The position numbers and the translations under genes are program-made. A stretch of 64,000 bases of DNA, from assembly GCA_003353785.1 (NCBI GenBank), contig PIVX01000008.1, forward strand, positions 1 to 64,000. The letters are read 5' to 3'. This DNA comes from Gammaproteobacteria bacterium. Its GTDB lineage: Bacteria; Pseudomonadota; Gammaproteobacteria; PIVX01. The notes beneath the pieces were generated by a model that was not told where the DNA came from, did no database searches, and was given only the letters and a program-made list of their open reading frames with translations. Below, piece by piece: positions 40,725 to 50,474 of this stretch (position 1 is its first letter; each line of letters starts with the position of its first letter).

Positions 40725-41090
40725 CTATACTCGTAAGCTATAGCTGACTACTGCTACATATATAAATTTTAATACTACATAAGATATAATAAATACTTCC
40801 ATATTAATTATTGGTAGAAATACAAAAACTAGTATAAACATTATTATCGTTATTAAATGTTTTAGAAAACACCCTTTATACATAATGCTAATAATTTGCT
40901 TAGGGGATTTACCAGAGGAAATATTAACAATTTTTCTAAATATTATTTCTGGCAATATAGTACAAACCATAGCAATAAAAACAGAAAAACTTTCAATAAA
41001 ACTACCATAGTACTTTACTAAAAATAAAGTAAGAGCACCTAAAAAGAAATTTTTGATATATTTAAGTTGGCTTTTAGCTAATTTATTCAT
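40725..41090 (-). CDS. atpI: ATP synthase protein I (AtpI)
   Basis: A small (121-residue) protein with four hydrophobic segments and a basic loop (FRKIVNISSGKSPKQI), as in AtpI/UncI, which helps assemble the c-ring or imports magnesium. The call rests on size, topology and the parB-atpI neighbourhood rather than a strong motif. Its start overlaps the parB stop by one base (TAATG). Its usual neighbour atpB is separated by an insert of about 4.5 kb. Confidence 0.75.
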   Translation of the reverse strand: MNKLAKSQLKYIKNFFLGALTLFLVKYYGSFIESFSVFIAMVCTILPEIIFRKIVNISSGKSPKQIISIMYKGCFLKHLITIIMFILVFVFLPIINMEVFIISYVVLKFIYVAVVSYSLRV

Positions 41091-41965
41091 TAAGCAATTT
41101 TTGTTTGCTCTATTAATGCCAATAATTTTTCAACATCAGCATTAGATTTACAAGTAATCGTGATTTTAGAACCATTTTTACCTACGGGCTTCATCTCTAT
41201 TGGTAGTTGTAAAATATTTATTAAAATATTTTTATACTTAGTAATGTTTTCTGGGATTTCTTTAAATCTAGTTTTAGAGTTTGGAGCTATATGCATATTT
41301 CTTACTTCATTTTCAATATTTCTAACAGTTAAACCTTTCTCTACAATTAGCTTGGCAAACCTGATCTGAGAAACATGCTCTAAAGATAATAAAGCACGAG
41401 CATGTCCCATTTCAATATTTCCTTTTTCTAACAAATCTTGAACTGTTTTATGTAAACTCAACAATCTTAGTAGGTTACTTACCCCAACTCTACTTTTCCC
41501 AACTGCTTCTCCTGCTTGTTGGTGTGTTAATGAAAATTCTGTGATTAATTTATCTAGTGCACGAGCTTCTTCTAAAGAATTTAAATCTTCTCTTTGTAGA
41601 TTTTCTATTAATGCTATAGCAAGAGCATCTTGATCAGATATTTTTTTTACCACAACTGGAATTTTTTTTAAATTAGCCATTTTTGCAGCTGTCCATCTTC
41701 TTTCTCCAGCTAGTATTTCATACTTATTCTCTCTTAACTTTCTAATAACAATAGGCTGAATAACCCCCTGAGATTTAATCGACTGTACTAACTCTTGTAG
41801 AGACTCTTCATTCATCGTTCTACGTGGCTGGTATTTTCCTTTAATCAAATTATTAACATCCATCTGGAGTAAATTTTCTTTTTCCTCATTCATCTCTGCC
41901 TTAGTATCCTGTACAGATAAAAGAGCGCTTAAATTCTTTCCTAGGACAATCTTTTTTCTAGACAT
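41090..41965 (-). CDS. parB: Chromosome partitioning protein ParB
   Basis: CTP-dependent DNA clamp that loads at parS. Seen: VNNLIKGKYQPRRTMNEESL, the nucleotide-binding GERRWTAAKMANL, ALIENLQREDLNSLEEA, the helix-turn-helix region SLTHQQAGEAVGKSRVGVSN and GHARALLSL, then a C-terminal dimerisation region. 291 residues. The N-terminal start (SRKKIVLGKNLSALL) is the usual ParA-contact peptide. parA lies 8 bases upstream; a perfect parS site is present at 63404. Confidence 0.95.
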   Translation of the reverse strand: MSRKKIVLGKNLSALLSVQDTKAEMNEEKENLLQMDVNNLIKGKYQPRRTMNEESLQELVQSIKSQGVIQPIVIRKLRENKYEILAGERRWTAAKMANLKKIPVVVKKISDQDALAIALIENLQREDLNSLEEARALDKLITEFSLTHQQAGEAVGKSRVGVSNLLRLLSLHKTVQDLLEKGNIEMGHARALLSLEHVSQIRFAKLIVEKGLTVRNIENEVRNMHIAPNSKTRFKEIPENITKYKNILINILQLPIEMKPVGKNGSKITITCKSNADVEKLLALIEQTKIA

Positions 41966-41973
41966 ATTCTCAC

Positions 41974-42759
41974 CTACTCCGCGGAAGTTTTCACAATCTG
42001 TTGATGTTTACGTAAAATTTCACCAGCTAAGACAAGGTATGCTATAGCACCTTGAGAGCGCTTATCATACATTAGTGCTGGAAGCCCATGACTCGGGGCT
42101 TCAGCAAGACGAACATTTCTGGGAACAACTGTTTTATAGACTTTTTGACCGAAATGCTCTATTAGCTGTTTCGATACTTCGATTGCTAGCTTATTTCTAT
42201 TATCATACATTGTGCGTAATATTCCTTCTATTACTAATTTTGGATTAATTGCTGCTTTAATTTGTTCAATCGTATTTAACAAACTGGCTAATCCTTCAAG
42301 AGCATAATATTCACACTGCATGGGAACTAAAACAGAATCAGAAGCCACTAATGCATTAATTGTAAGCATGTTTAGTGACGGAGGGCAATCTATGAGAATA
42401 AAATCATAATTGCTTTTCCAAGTTTGCAAAGAATCCTTCAAGACCATTTTCCCATTTGGATCTTTTATTAATGAAATCTCTGCTTCTGTTAAATCACTAT
42501 TGGCTCCAATTATATCAAAATTAGCTAGCGTTTCTCTAACTACTTCATTAATCAATCTTCGGCCCATCAGCAAATCATTATTGGAAAATTGCAACTCTGC
42601 TTTATTCACCCCAGCTCCCATTGTAGCATTGCCCTGCGGATCCATATCAACAAGTAATACACGCTGGTTTGTTATTGCTAAAGAAGCAGATAAATTAACA
42701 CAAGTTGTTGTCTTGCCTACACCACCCTTTTGATTTACTATTGCAATTATCTTAGCCAT
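41974..42759 (-). CDS. parA: Chromosome partitioning ATPase ParA (Soj)
   Basis: 261-residue deviant Walker ATPase: KIIAIVNQKGGVGKTTTCVN, LLVDMDPQGNATMG, FILIDCPPSLNMLTINAL and the conserved VPRNVRLAEAPSHGLPALMYD. It binds nonspecific DNA with ATP and moves ParB-parS complexes. The gene order mnmG-rsmG-parA-parB is typical of an origin-proximal region. Confidence 0.96.
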   Translation of the reverse strand: MAKIIAIVNQKGGVGKTTTCVNLSASLAITNQRVLLVDMDPQGNATMGAGVNKAELQFSNNDLLMGRRLINEVVRETLANFDIIGANSDLTEAEISLIKDPNGKMVLKDSLQTWKSNYDFILIDCPPSLNMLTINALVASDSVLVPMQCEYYALEGLASLLNTIEQIKAAINPKLVIEGILRTMYDNRNKLAIEVSKQLIEHFGQKVYKTVVPRNVRLAEAPSHGLPALMYDKRSQGAIAYLVLAGEILRKHQQIVKTSAE

Positions 42760-42765
42760 TATTAC

Positions 42766-43389
42766 CTAATTTTTTATTACTAGAAGTTTTCTTGTAGCAT
42801 TTAAGTAAGGTACATTTAAATTGAATAATGTAGCATTTACTCGCAAAGAAGATGGAATATCAACATTCTTGGCTAACATAAAATAAAACCTCCCATTACC
42901 AACTTTTAGTACTCTTTTCCCAATTGAATAAATCCAATTTATTCCTCCAACTGCTCTTGCTAATAAACCATCAAAAAATTCTTTATCTACAAAATTTTCA
43001 ATTCTCGATTGTACCACAGTTACATTGGTCAAATTAAGCTCATTAATAACATGTTGAATAAATGTGCTTTTTTTTCTGTTCTTCTCCAATAAAATAAATT
43101 CTCTCGTCGGCTCAGCTATTGCTAAAGGTATTCCAGGAAAGCCAGCCCCACTTCCTAGATCTAACAACCTATTTCCTTGTAGATATCTATTGATTGATAG
43201 GCTATCAAAAATATGTAATACCAACATATCTCCTATGCTATCTATAGATGTCAAATTATGAATTTTATTCCATTTGGCAAGTAGTTCTAAGTGCTGAATA
43301 AATTTAGCCTGTTGCTCTAATTCAAGATCAAGTTCTAATAACTTAAAAGCTTTTTGCATTTGATCTTGCATTTGATCTTGCAATATCAT
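42766..43389 (-). CDS. rsmG: 16S rRNA m7G527 methyltransferase RsmG
   Basis: 207 residues: [32 protein letters not shown] as the SAM-binding motif, and [10 protein letters not shown] near the end. The start overlaps the mnmG stop by ATGA. The first residues repeat QDQMQDQMQ, encoded by a 12-base duplication (43363-43388), so a shorter start at the second or third methionine is also possible. Confidence 0.93.
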   Translation of the reverse strand: MILQDQMQDQMQKAFKLLELDLELEQQAKFIQHLELLAKWNKIHNLTSIDSIGDMLVLHIFDSLSINRYLQGNRLLDLGSGAGFPGIPLAIAEPTREFILLEKNRKKSTFIQHVINELNLTNVTVVQSRIENFVDKEFFDGLLARAVGGINWIYSIGKRVLKVGNGRFYFMLAKNVDIPSSLRVNATLFNLNVPYLNATRKLLVIKN

Positions 43390-45260
43390 GAGATAATTTC
43401 GAGTTGAGATTTCTTCAAATAAAGCATCAGGATGGAAATAGATGCAGGAGTAATTCCTGGAATTCTAGCTGCCTGCCCTAATGAAGCTGGTTTGCTCTGG
43501 GTTAACTTTTCAATAACTTCGTTAGAAAGTCCTTTAATCTGTTGATAATTTAGCTTTGCTGGAATAGTTAATTTTTCAAATTTGCGCATTTTATTAATTT
43601 CTGCAAGCTGTCTATCAATATATCCTTGATATTTTGCTTGAATGGCCACTTGTTCTCCAGCAATTCTTGATACTTGACAGCCATCATCAATTAAAGCTGC
43701 TAGCTCTTCAAAAGTTACATTAGGTCTTTTTAACAATTCATAAATAGTATACTCCCTTGTTAATTCCTGTTGATGTTTTTTAGCAAATTTTAATGCAGCT
43801 TGGCTATCAGGATAGATCATGGTTTTTCTTATGCTAACAAGTGTCATTTCAATTTCAATTTTTTTCTCACTGAATTTTTTCCATCTTAAATCTCCAACCA
43901 CACCCAGTTGACGACCAATTGGAGTTAAACGTAGATCAGCATTATCTTCTCTTAAATATAATCTGAATTCCGCTCTACTAGTAAACATCCGATATGGTTC
44001 ATTCGTACCTTTAATAATTAGATCATCTATTAATACTCCAAGATAAGACTCATCACGCCTTGGCCACCATGGAGATAATTCTTTGACTCTTAATGCCGCG
44101 TTGATCCCTGCTAATAAACCCTGAGCCGCAGCTTCTTCGTAACCAGTAGTTCCATTAATTTGACCTGCAAAAAATAAACCCTCAACTGTTTTAGTTTCTA
44201 AGCTAAAATTTAAATCCCGTGGATCAAAAAAATCATATTCTATTGCATAACCAGGTTGTAATATTTCGGCTTGCTCAAATCCAGCAATGCTTTGGATAAA
44301 CTGCACTTGTACATCCAGTGGCAAACTAGTAGATAATCCATTTGGATATATCTCTAAGGCATTCAAACCTTCAGGCTCAATAAATATTTGATGTCTATTC
44401 TTATCTGAAAAACGAACGATCTTATCCTCAATAGAAGGACAATACCTAGGACCAATTCCCTCAATTGCCCCAGAATACATTGCTGATTTAGTTAAATTTT
44501 CTCTTATAATAGTATGAGTTTTCTCCGAGGTATAAGTAATATGGCAGCAAATTTGTTGTGGATGCTCATTTACCTTCCCTAAAAATGAAAAAATTGGAGT
44601 TGGACTGTCTCCATTCTGAACGTCTAAAACATCAAAATTAATCGTCTTCTTGTTCAATCTTGGTGGAGTTCCTGTTTTTAAACGATTAATTCTCGGACAG
44701 ATCTCCCTTAATCTTGTTGCTAAAATATTACTTGGGGCAGAGTTTATTCTACCACCCTCTATTTTCTGCTGACCAAGATGAATTCTACCTGCTAAAAAAG
44801 TTCCAACCGTTAAAACTACAGTTTTTCCATAAATAATCTTAGTCTTGCTTTTAACTCCAATTATTTTTGCATTTTCAATTAATAGATCAACTACTTCCCC
44901 CTCAATAATACTCAATTCAGCTTCTTGAACTATAATTTGATTAATAGCTTTTTTATACAAAACCCTATCTGCCTGTGCTCGTGTTGCCCAAACAGCAGGA
45001 CCCTTTCTAGAATTAAGCTTACGAAATTGGATCCCAGCTCTATCAATAGCTCGCGCCATAACACCATCTAAAGCATCTATCTCTTTAACTAGATGACTCT
45101 TACCAATTCCACCAATAGCTGGATTACAAGACATAACTCCTAAATCATGCTTGCTATTAGTAATAAGAACGACCTTCACACCCATTCGATGAGCAGCCAT
45201 AGCCGCTTCTATCCCTGCATGCCCGCCTCCTACTACTATGACGTCAAATCTTCTGTTCAT
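43386..45260 (-). CDS. mnmG: tRNA uridine 5-carboxymethylaminomethyl enzyme MnmG (GidA)
   Basis: FAD-dependent partner of MnmE that modifies the wobble uridine of several tRNAs. FAD loop [42 protein letters not shown], the conserved cysteine-containing [30 protein letters not shown] and the C-terminal GINAALRV and [10 protein letters not shown] segments all fit. 624 residues, near the E. coli length. Confidence 0.96.
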   Translation of the reverse strand: MNRRFDVIVVGGGHAGIEAAMAAHRMGVKVVLITNSKHDLGVMSCNPAIGGIGKSHLVKEIDALDGVMARAIDRAGIQFRKLNSRKGPAVWATRAQADRVLYKKAINQIIVQEAELSIIEGEVVDLLIENAKIIGVKSKTKIIYGKTVVLTVGTFLAGRIHLGQQKIEGGRINSAPSNILATRLREICPRINRLKTGTPPRLNKKTINFDVLDVQNGDSPTPIFSFLGKVNEHPQQICCHITYTSEKTHTIIRENLTKSAMYSGAIEGIGPRYCPSIEDKIVRFSDKNRHQIFIEPEGLNALEIYPNGLSTSLPLDVQVQFIQSIAGFEQAEILQPGYAIEYDFFDPRDLNFSLETKTVEGLFFAGQINGTTGYEEAAAQGLLAGINAALRVKELSPWWPRRDESYLGVLIDDLIIKGTNEPYRMFTSRAEFRLYLREDNADLRLTPIGRQLGVVGDLRWKKFSEKKIEIEMTLVSIRKTMIYPDSQAALKFAKKHQQELTREYTIYELLKRPNVTFEELAALIDDGCQVSRIAGEQVAIQAKYQGYIDRQLAEINKMRKFEKLTIPAKLNYQQIKGLSNEVIEKLTQSKPASLGQAARIPGITPASISILMLYLKKSQLEIIS

Positions 45261-45266
45261 TGAATT

Positions 45267-46718
45267 TTATCTTGCTAAAATATCATTTGTAGTATCAAAA
45301 TCTTCAATCATTCCCTGATCTAAAGACTTATCAAGTTTGCTCACTAGAAAAATTGTTAATAAATTTAGAATGAATCCTGGAACTATTCCATTAATTTGAA
45401 ATATGTAATGAGTGTCTTCTAAATAAGACCATATCAACACACAGCTAGTGCCGAGAATCATCCCAAATATCGCAGCCTTAGAAGTTATCTTCTTCCAATA
45501 TAAACTCACTAATATTACTGGCCCAAAACTAGCCCCCATTCCAGCCCAAGCGAATCCTACTAATGCTAAGATTGTCCCTTTAGGATCTAAAGCAAATCTC
45601 ATTGCTATTAGTGCAATGATTATGACGCAAACTCTTGCGATCCATAACAATTCCCGCTGGCTAGCACGCTTTCTTAGTTTTTTATGGTAAAAATCCTCAA
45701 CAAGAGAACTTGCCGCATTTAGAATTTGTGCGGTTATAGTACTCATGATCGCCGATAATACTGCGGAAATCAATATCGCAGCAATCCAAGGATCAAATAA
45801 TTCTAAGGCCAAATTTATAAACACCATCTCTGGATCATCTAAAGAATGATAATGAGCCCTACCCACTAGACCACAACATATAGCTCCTACTAAAGAGAAT
45901 AGCATCCATATCATGCAAATATATTTAGCAGTAGGAATAGCCTCATGATTACGGATAGCCATAAATCTTGCCAAAATATGAACTTGACCAAAATAACCTA
46001 AACCCCAACCAAAATCATTGATAAATTTAGTGGGCTCCAGAGATAGTGACCAGTAACCAGGTATTAAGCTTAATTGTTCAAAAGTTATCCCTAATCCTCC
46101 TAAGTGATAAACCACGACCACTGGCACAATAATCAAGGCAATAAGCATTAAACTACCTTGAAAAAAATCAACCCAATTTACTGCCAAAAACCCGCCTAAA
46201 CAAGTATAACTGCTCATAATAATAGCGCTAATAATCAAAGATTTTGTATAACTTATTGAAAATAATTGCTCTGTAAGTTTTGCACACATTACAAAATTAG
46301 CACTAGCATAAGCCGTAAAAAAGATAATTATAACTAAAGAGGTTACTAATCTGATCTGATCCGAGTTTTGCGAAAATCTATTACTAAAATAAGAAGGAAT
46401 TGTTAACGAATCCCCTGCTACCTCAGTATAAACGCGTAATTTTTTTGCAACAATTTGCCAATTTAAATAAGCTCCAATTAACAAAGAAAGTGGCATCCAT
46501 ATTCTATTTAAGCCGAAAATAAATAAATAACCTGGCACCGCCATTAATAACCAACCACTCATGTCAGAAGCTCCAGCTCCAAGAGCTGCAATTGGGCCAC
46601 TGAGCTTTCGATCAGCAAGAACAAAATCTGAAATTTTTGATATTTTTAAACTTGCTTTAATCCCAATAGCAAAGACTATAGCCATATATATAAAAATCAT
46701 TAAGTTGAATAACGTCAT
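45267..46718 (-). CDS. putP: Sodium/proline symporter PutP
   Basis: A 483-residue solute:sodium symporter with about thirteen membrane segments. SDFVLADRKLSGPIAALGAGASDMSGWLLMAVPG is the substrate/sodium site region typical of PutP, and SAVLSAIMSTITAQIL with its serines is the second sodium site region. It would import proline. It ends 6 bases before mnmG on the same strand. Uptake of amino acids fits a host-associated life, but this is inference. Confidence 0.88.
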   Translation of the reverse strand: MTLFNLMIFIYMAIVFAIGIKASLKISKISDFVLADRKLSGPIAALGAGASDMSGWLLMAVPGYLFIFGLNRIWMPLSLLIGAYLNWQIVAKKLRVYTEVAGDSLTIPSYFSNRFSQNSDQIRLVTSLVIIIFFTAYASANFVMCAKLTEQLFSISYTKSLIISAIIMSSYTCLGGFLAVNWVDFFQGSLMLIALIIVPVVVVYHLGGLGITFEQLSLIPGYWSLSLEPTKFINDFGWGLGYFGQVHILARFMAIRNHEAIPTAKYICMIWMLFSLVGAICCGLVGRAHYHSLDDPEMVFINLALELFDPWIAAILISAVLSAIMSTITAQILNAASSLVEDFYHKKLRKRASQRELLWIARVCVIIIALIAMRFALDPKGTILALVGFAWAGMGASFGPVILVSLYWKKITSKAAIFGMILGTSCVLIWSYLEDTHYIFQINGIVPGFILNLLTIFLVSKLDKSLDQGMIEDFDTTNDILAR

Positions 46719-47118
46719 ATGATCAAACTATTTAAGATTAACAGAGAAATATTGGCCTATAGTAACATTTTTGTTAAAATATTTATACAATAAACTGTAA
46801 TTCTTAAATACCAATGAAAAATAAAACTGATAAAATTGCTGATTAAAACTTAATTACTTTTTTATAACTCAATTTATAAAAAATTAAACACTTATTAGAA
46901 GAGCTAATGTTAACAATACTCACCTTCTCTTTTCTACTAATACTATGGAAGATTATCTTTGGTTTCCGCCTTAAAATAGAATACCCGTATTATAGAAACT
47001 AACCGTATATTGCTGGAATGGTTTTTTTGAGAATTACTGCATTAATCATCTATTTTCTAATATTAACGTGAAAAAAAGACCTATCGTATTTTTAATTTGT
47101 AATATTATCTTAACTTAT
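46719..47118. other. Intergenic region with a short broken hydrophobic ORF
   Basis: 400 bases. On the plus strand an ATG at 46907 opens 31 codons (MLTILTFSFLLILWKIIFGF and on) to a TAA at 47000; the same frame then stays open to a TGA at 47069, 54 codons in all. The two parts would each make a membrane segment, so this may be a small membrane protein broken by one stop. I do not recognise it. Confidence 0.35.
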
Positions 47119-48255
47119 TTATTTAAACTCAGATTTAGGAGCAATATCTTGCTTGGCTTCATCAAAATAATTACTAATTATTTCAGCAATACGCTCCGAA
47201 GCCAACCCATCTCCATAGGGAGAATAATTTTTTTGCATAGCAGAATACTTACTATTGTCTTGCACAAGCTCTGATACCGACTCAACAATATCTTTAGTCT
47301 CTACACCAACTAATTTTGCAACACCAGCTTTAATTCCTTCTGGACGTTCAGTCTCTGTTCTCATCACTAATACCGGTTTATTTAACGCAGGAGCTTCTTC
47401 CTGCAATCCACCAGAATCAGTCAGGACTAAATAACATTGTTGCATTGTGTTGACGAGCTCTTCATACCCTAGAGGTTCAACCAATTTAATTTGAGAGTGA
47501 TTTTGTAATTTATTGTAAATAATTTCTTTGATATTTGGGTTTGGATGAACAGGATATACTATTTCAACTAAAGGAAATTTATTAACTATTTGCAAAATAG
47601 CTTCACAAATACCCTTTAGCCTATCACCAAAATTTTCTCTTCGATGACATGTAACTAAAATAATTTTCTTTTCAGGATCAACTATATTTTCAGAATTTTT
47701 CTTAGAGAATTTTTTTAGAGTGTCAATAACTGTATTACCAACAGAAAATATATTTTTACTAATACCTTCTTGCAGCAAGTTGTTTTTTGACAATTCAGTC
47801 GGGGCAAAATGGATAGCTGCACTCCTGCCAACAATTTGCCTATTTAATTCTTCTGGAAAAGGACTAGATATATCATGAGATCTTAAACCAGCTTCTACGT
47901 GCGCAAAAGGGATTTTATAATAAAATGAAACTAAACCTGAAACCATAGTAGTAGTTGTATCACCTTGAGCGATAATCATATCAGGAGGATCACTTTCAAT
48001 TAACTTACTAAACTTATCAATTAAATTTGAGGTTAATGATGATAATGTTTGATTTGCAGTCATCAAATTAAAATCAGCCGTAATTTTAATATCGGACAAA
48101 CTCAACATTTGATCTAATATTTCACGATGTTGTCCAGTAACAACAACCAAAACCTCAAATTGTTGAAAATTCTTTAACTTCTCAATTACCGGGATCATTT
48201 TTAAAGCTTCAGGCCGAGTCCCCATTACACATATTATTTTCTTAGTCTTGTTCAT
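47119..48255 (-). CDS. wecB: UDP-N-acetylglucosamine 2-epimerase (WecB)
   Basis: Non-hydrolysing epimerase that interconverts UDP-GlcNAc and UDP-ManNAc. Motifs: KIICVMGTRPEALKMIPVIE, VVVTGQHREILDQML, IAQGDTTTTMVSGLV, HVEAGLRSHDISSPFPEE, NRQIVGRSAAIHF, LVTCHRRENFGDR and LTDSGGLQEEAPALNKPVLVMR. 378 residues, as in E. coli. It stands alone but should feed the wecC product at 9039. Confidence 0.93.
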   Translation of the reverse strand: MNKTKKIICVMGTRPEALKMIPVIEKLKNFQQFEVLVVVTGQHREILDQMLSLSDIKITADFNLMTANQTLSSLTSNLIDKFSKLIESDPPDMIIAQGDTTTTMVSGLVSFYYKIPFAHVEAGLRSHDISSPFPEELNRQIVGRSAAIHFAPTELSKNNLLQEGISKNIFSVGNTVIDTLKKFSKKNSENIVDPEKKIILVTCHRRENFGDRLKGICEAILQIVNKFPLVEIVYPVHPNPNIKEIIYNKLQNHSQIKLVEPLGYEELVNTMQQCYLVLTDSGGLQEEAPALNKPVLVMRTETERPEGIKAGVAKLVGVETKDIVESVSELVQDNSKYSAMQKNYSPYGDGLASERIAEIISNYFDEAKQDIAPKSEFK

Positions 48256-48795
48256 ACTATTTCACTAATTATTTAGTTCATGTTAGTTAATTCTATCGCA
48301 AATTAAAAACGTCATATTAATTATATAAGTTTTAAGTTAAAAATAGATATTGATAAATCTAATTTGTCTAAAATATCTTTTTAAATCATATAGATGTAAA
48401 TATAATTTTTAAATTATTTGTGCTCATTGTTGACAATAGGTATTATTATCGCACAATTAAAGCACTTTAATAAAATGAACTCCAAATAAAATCAAGATAC
48501 TTATCGGGTTTATAATAATTCATTAATTGTAGCTATAAGAAGAAAAAGAGCAAGTCAGCTCCTTACAAACCTTTTAATATCTCAAATCCATAATGTTCAT
48601 AAAAGGATCGTGCTATTTCATTTTTTGCGTCAACTACAATCCCATATATAGCCATTAGTTAAGAAACTTTCTAACATAAAAACGGTCATTTCAAATACTA
48701 TTAGGTTTATTATTACTCATGAAAACGCTGTGCCTAACTACCCCTTTTCAGAGACAACTCCATTAAAACCTCTAGGGACACATCATCAATATAAG
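48256..48795. other. Intergenic region containing a decayed acetyltransferase
   Basis: 540 bases; the right part holds the GNAT-like remnant listed separately. The left part, next to wecB, is very AT-rich and presumably contains its promoter. Confidence 0.4.
48563..48655 (-). pseudogene. C-terminal remnant of a GNAT acetyltransferase
   Basis: Only 30 codons remain open, reading MAIYGIVVDAKNEIARSFYE then HYGFEILKGL. This is the hallmark last part of GNAT acetyltransferases (V-D-A...A..FY...GF), the pattern common in toxins of the TacT type. The upstream part of the minus strand has stops in all frames, so the domain is truncated and the gene is dead. Confidence 0.5.
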
Positions 48796-49413
48796 TTAGC
48801 AAACAGGCAAAGCAAGATAGATGTTGATAAATATGATGTTAAAACTATTCGTACCAGGACGACCAGACTTTTTATTTTTTGGCACAAAAGAAGTAACCAT
48901 TCCTAAACTAGCATCCTTCTGATCAAAATGATAATTCCATCCAAAAGATGCATAAGGATTTACTGCATTTTTTCTTTCATTAGTAAGCCATTTTTCTGCA
49001 TTAATGAAACTCATTGCTAAATTTAAGTCCAAAGAAAAATTGTTGTTAAGCATATATCTATAGCGAGTACCTAGATTTAGAAAATACATTGCTCTATTAT
49101 CACAATCACGTAAATATATCCCTTTAATCACTGGAGAGAATCCATACCAAAATGGATCTCTGCTATTTTTTCTAAAATCGATCCCAATACCAATACCAGG
49201 ATTAAATACAAAAACACCGTATGGATCTAATTTTCTAGGAGCTTCTTCATAGGCTTTGAATGATGAACTAGCTCCAACGTGATAAGAGAGTCCGGTCAAA
49301 TCAATATCTAATTGAGCGGCTTGCACAAAAGAATAAGTTAATAACAAAATAAAAGCTAAGCATAAACGGTTGCCTACAGAGTATAATGATTTAACAAACA
49401 TAGAATTAGCCAT
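48796..49413 (-). CDS. Outer-membrane beta-barrel-like protein of unknown function
   Basis: 205 residues with a signal peptide (CLAFILLLTYSFVQAAQ, cleavage near residue 32). The mature part alternates polar and aromatic residues in short strands (GIGIGIDFRKNSRDPFWYGF, YFLNLGTRYRYML, FSLDLNLAMSF, NPYASFGWNYHF), the pattern of a small beta-barrel of about eight strands, though it ends in cysteine instead of the usual phenylalanine. No family recognised. It stands alone. Confidence 0.55.
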   Translation of the reverse strand: MANSMFVKSLYSVGNRLCLAFILLLTYSFVQAAQLDIDLTGLSYHVGASSSFKAYEEAPRKLDPYGVFVFNPGIGIGIDFRKNSRDPFWYGFSPVIKGIYLRDCDNRAMYFLNLGTRYRYMLNNNFSLDLNLAMSFINAEKWLTNERKNAVNPYASFGWNYHFDQKDASLGMVTSFVPKNKKSGRPGTNSFNIIFINIYLALPVC

Positions 49414-49899
49414 AGTGTAAAATTATGACTAATTGTAACATTAATAATCATTTTTGTATACTATTAACTCTTGGTGGTTAATTTTATCCACAAAGATAAT
49501 TACACATTGTTAGCTTAAAAACAGATACATGCTAAGAAATAATAGCTCTAACTACCTGAAAAATTTATAAAATAATAACCATGCGTAGCGTTAATAATGA
49601 AAGGTGATGGCCATAAAAATGATCCTTCACACGGAATTTGAGTTGTCTAAAAAGGGTGGTTGCTGTTAGTTATTCAAGGGAATGCTCTAAGCAGGTAATA
49701 AACCCTATTAAAGCTCTACGATCCGCAAATATTTTGCTAAATCCCTTTTTGGCTATTTCTTTATTTTTTCGCTTGCAGCATCTCCACTAATAACAATAGT
49801 TTACGGCGTTGTTACTAACTTATCAATATTTTTCAATAAGTTACCGTAAATCTACTATAATTTAATAATACACCACTTTTTTATAAGAGACCCTAAAAA
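49414..49899. other. Intergenic region upstream of the pilin-like gene
   Basis: 486 bases. Contains copy C of the dispersed repeat (49770-49815, inverted). No intact gene is visible. Confidence 0.4.
49770..49815 (-). repeat. Dispersed repeat, copy C (inverted)
   Basis: Read on the minus strand it contains GCCGTAAACTATTGTTAT, close to the start of copies A (23250) and B (56722). The match weakens after about 30 bases. Confidence 0.5.
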
Positions 49900-50406
49900 A
49901 TGTACCGTAACACTATCAAAGGATTTAGTTTAATTGAGTTAATCACTGTTATAATTATAGCAGGGATCATAGCTGCAATAGCTATACCGAAATTCTTTGA
50001 TTTATCAGGTAATGCAGAATCTGCTAAATTACAAACTATTGCTAACTCATTCGCTACCGGAGTTAGCTTAGTGCATTCTAGTTGGCTTTCTGAGGGAGGA
50101 GATTCTTCTGTTAATACCGTAACATCCGAAAGTGGGCAAACAATAGGAGTAAGTGACGAAGGATGGCCTGAAAATACCCAGGACACTGGAGGAGATGGAG
50201 GCTTTACTGTAACAGAATGTGTTAATTTATTCTCAGGACTTATTAAAAATCCTCCTTCTATTGCAGCTACCCCAAATATATCAAAAGAATTTACTGCCTC
50301 TGTTGGGGAAGATTTTATTACCTGTACCTTTACCATGAACAATACTTCTGGTAGAAGCTTTTCTTATGATCTTTCAAATGGAGCGATCTCGGTAACAATT
50401 CCGTAA
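49900..50406 (+). CDS. Type IV pilin-like (prepilin) protein
   Basis: 168 residues. The N-terminus GFSLIELITVIIIAGIIAAIAIP is a class III prepilin signal: cleavage would occur after glycine by PilD-type peptidase, and the glutamate at +5 is present. The C-terminal globular part has two cysteines (ECVNLF and FITCTF) that could form the usual disulfide. The best visual match is to MshA-like or other type IV pilins; pseudopilin of a type II secretion system is possible. No other pilus gene is in the window. A GAGA-type ribosome-binding site precedes it. Confidence 0.75.
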   Translation: MYRNTIKGFSLIELITVIIIAGIIAAIAIPKFFDLSGNAESAKLQTIANSFATGVSLVHSSWLSEGGDSSVNTVTSESGQTIGVSDEGWPENTQDTGGDGGFTVTECVNLFSGLIKNPPSIAATPNISKEFTASVGEDFITCTFTMNNTSGRSFSYDLSNGAISVTIP

Positions 50407-50474
50407 ATTAGATTTTTATTAGAAATTCTAAGTACTTTTTTCTAGTTTAAGATCCGAGTTTTGAACGGTTACTT

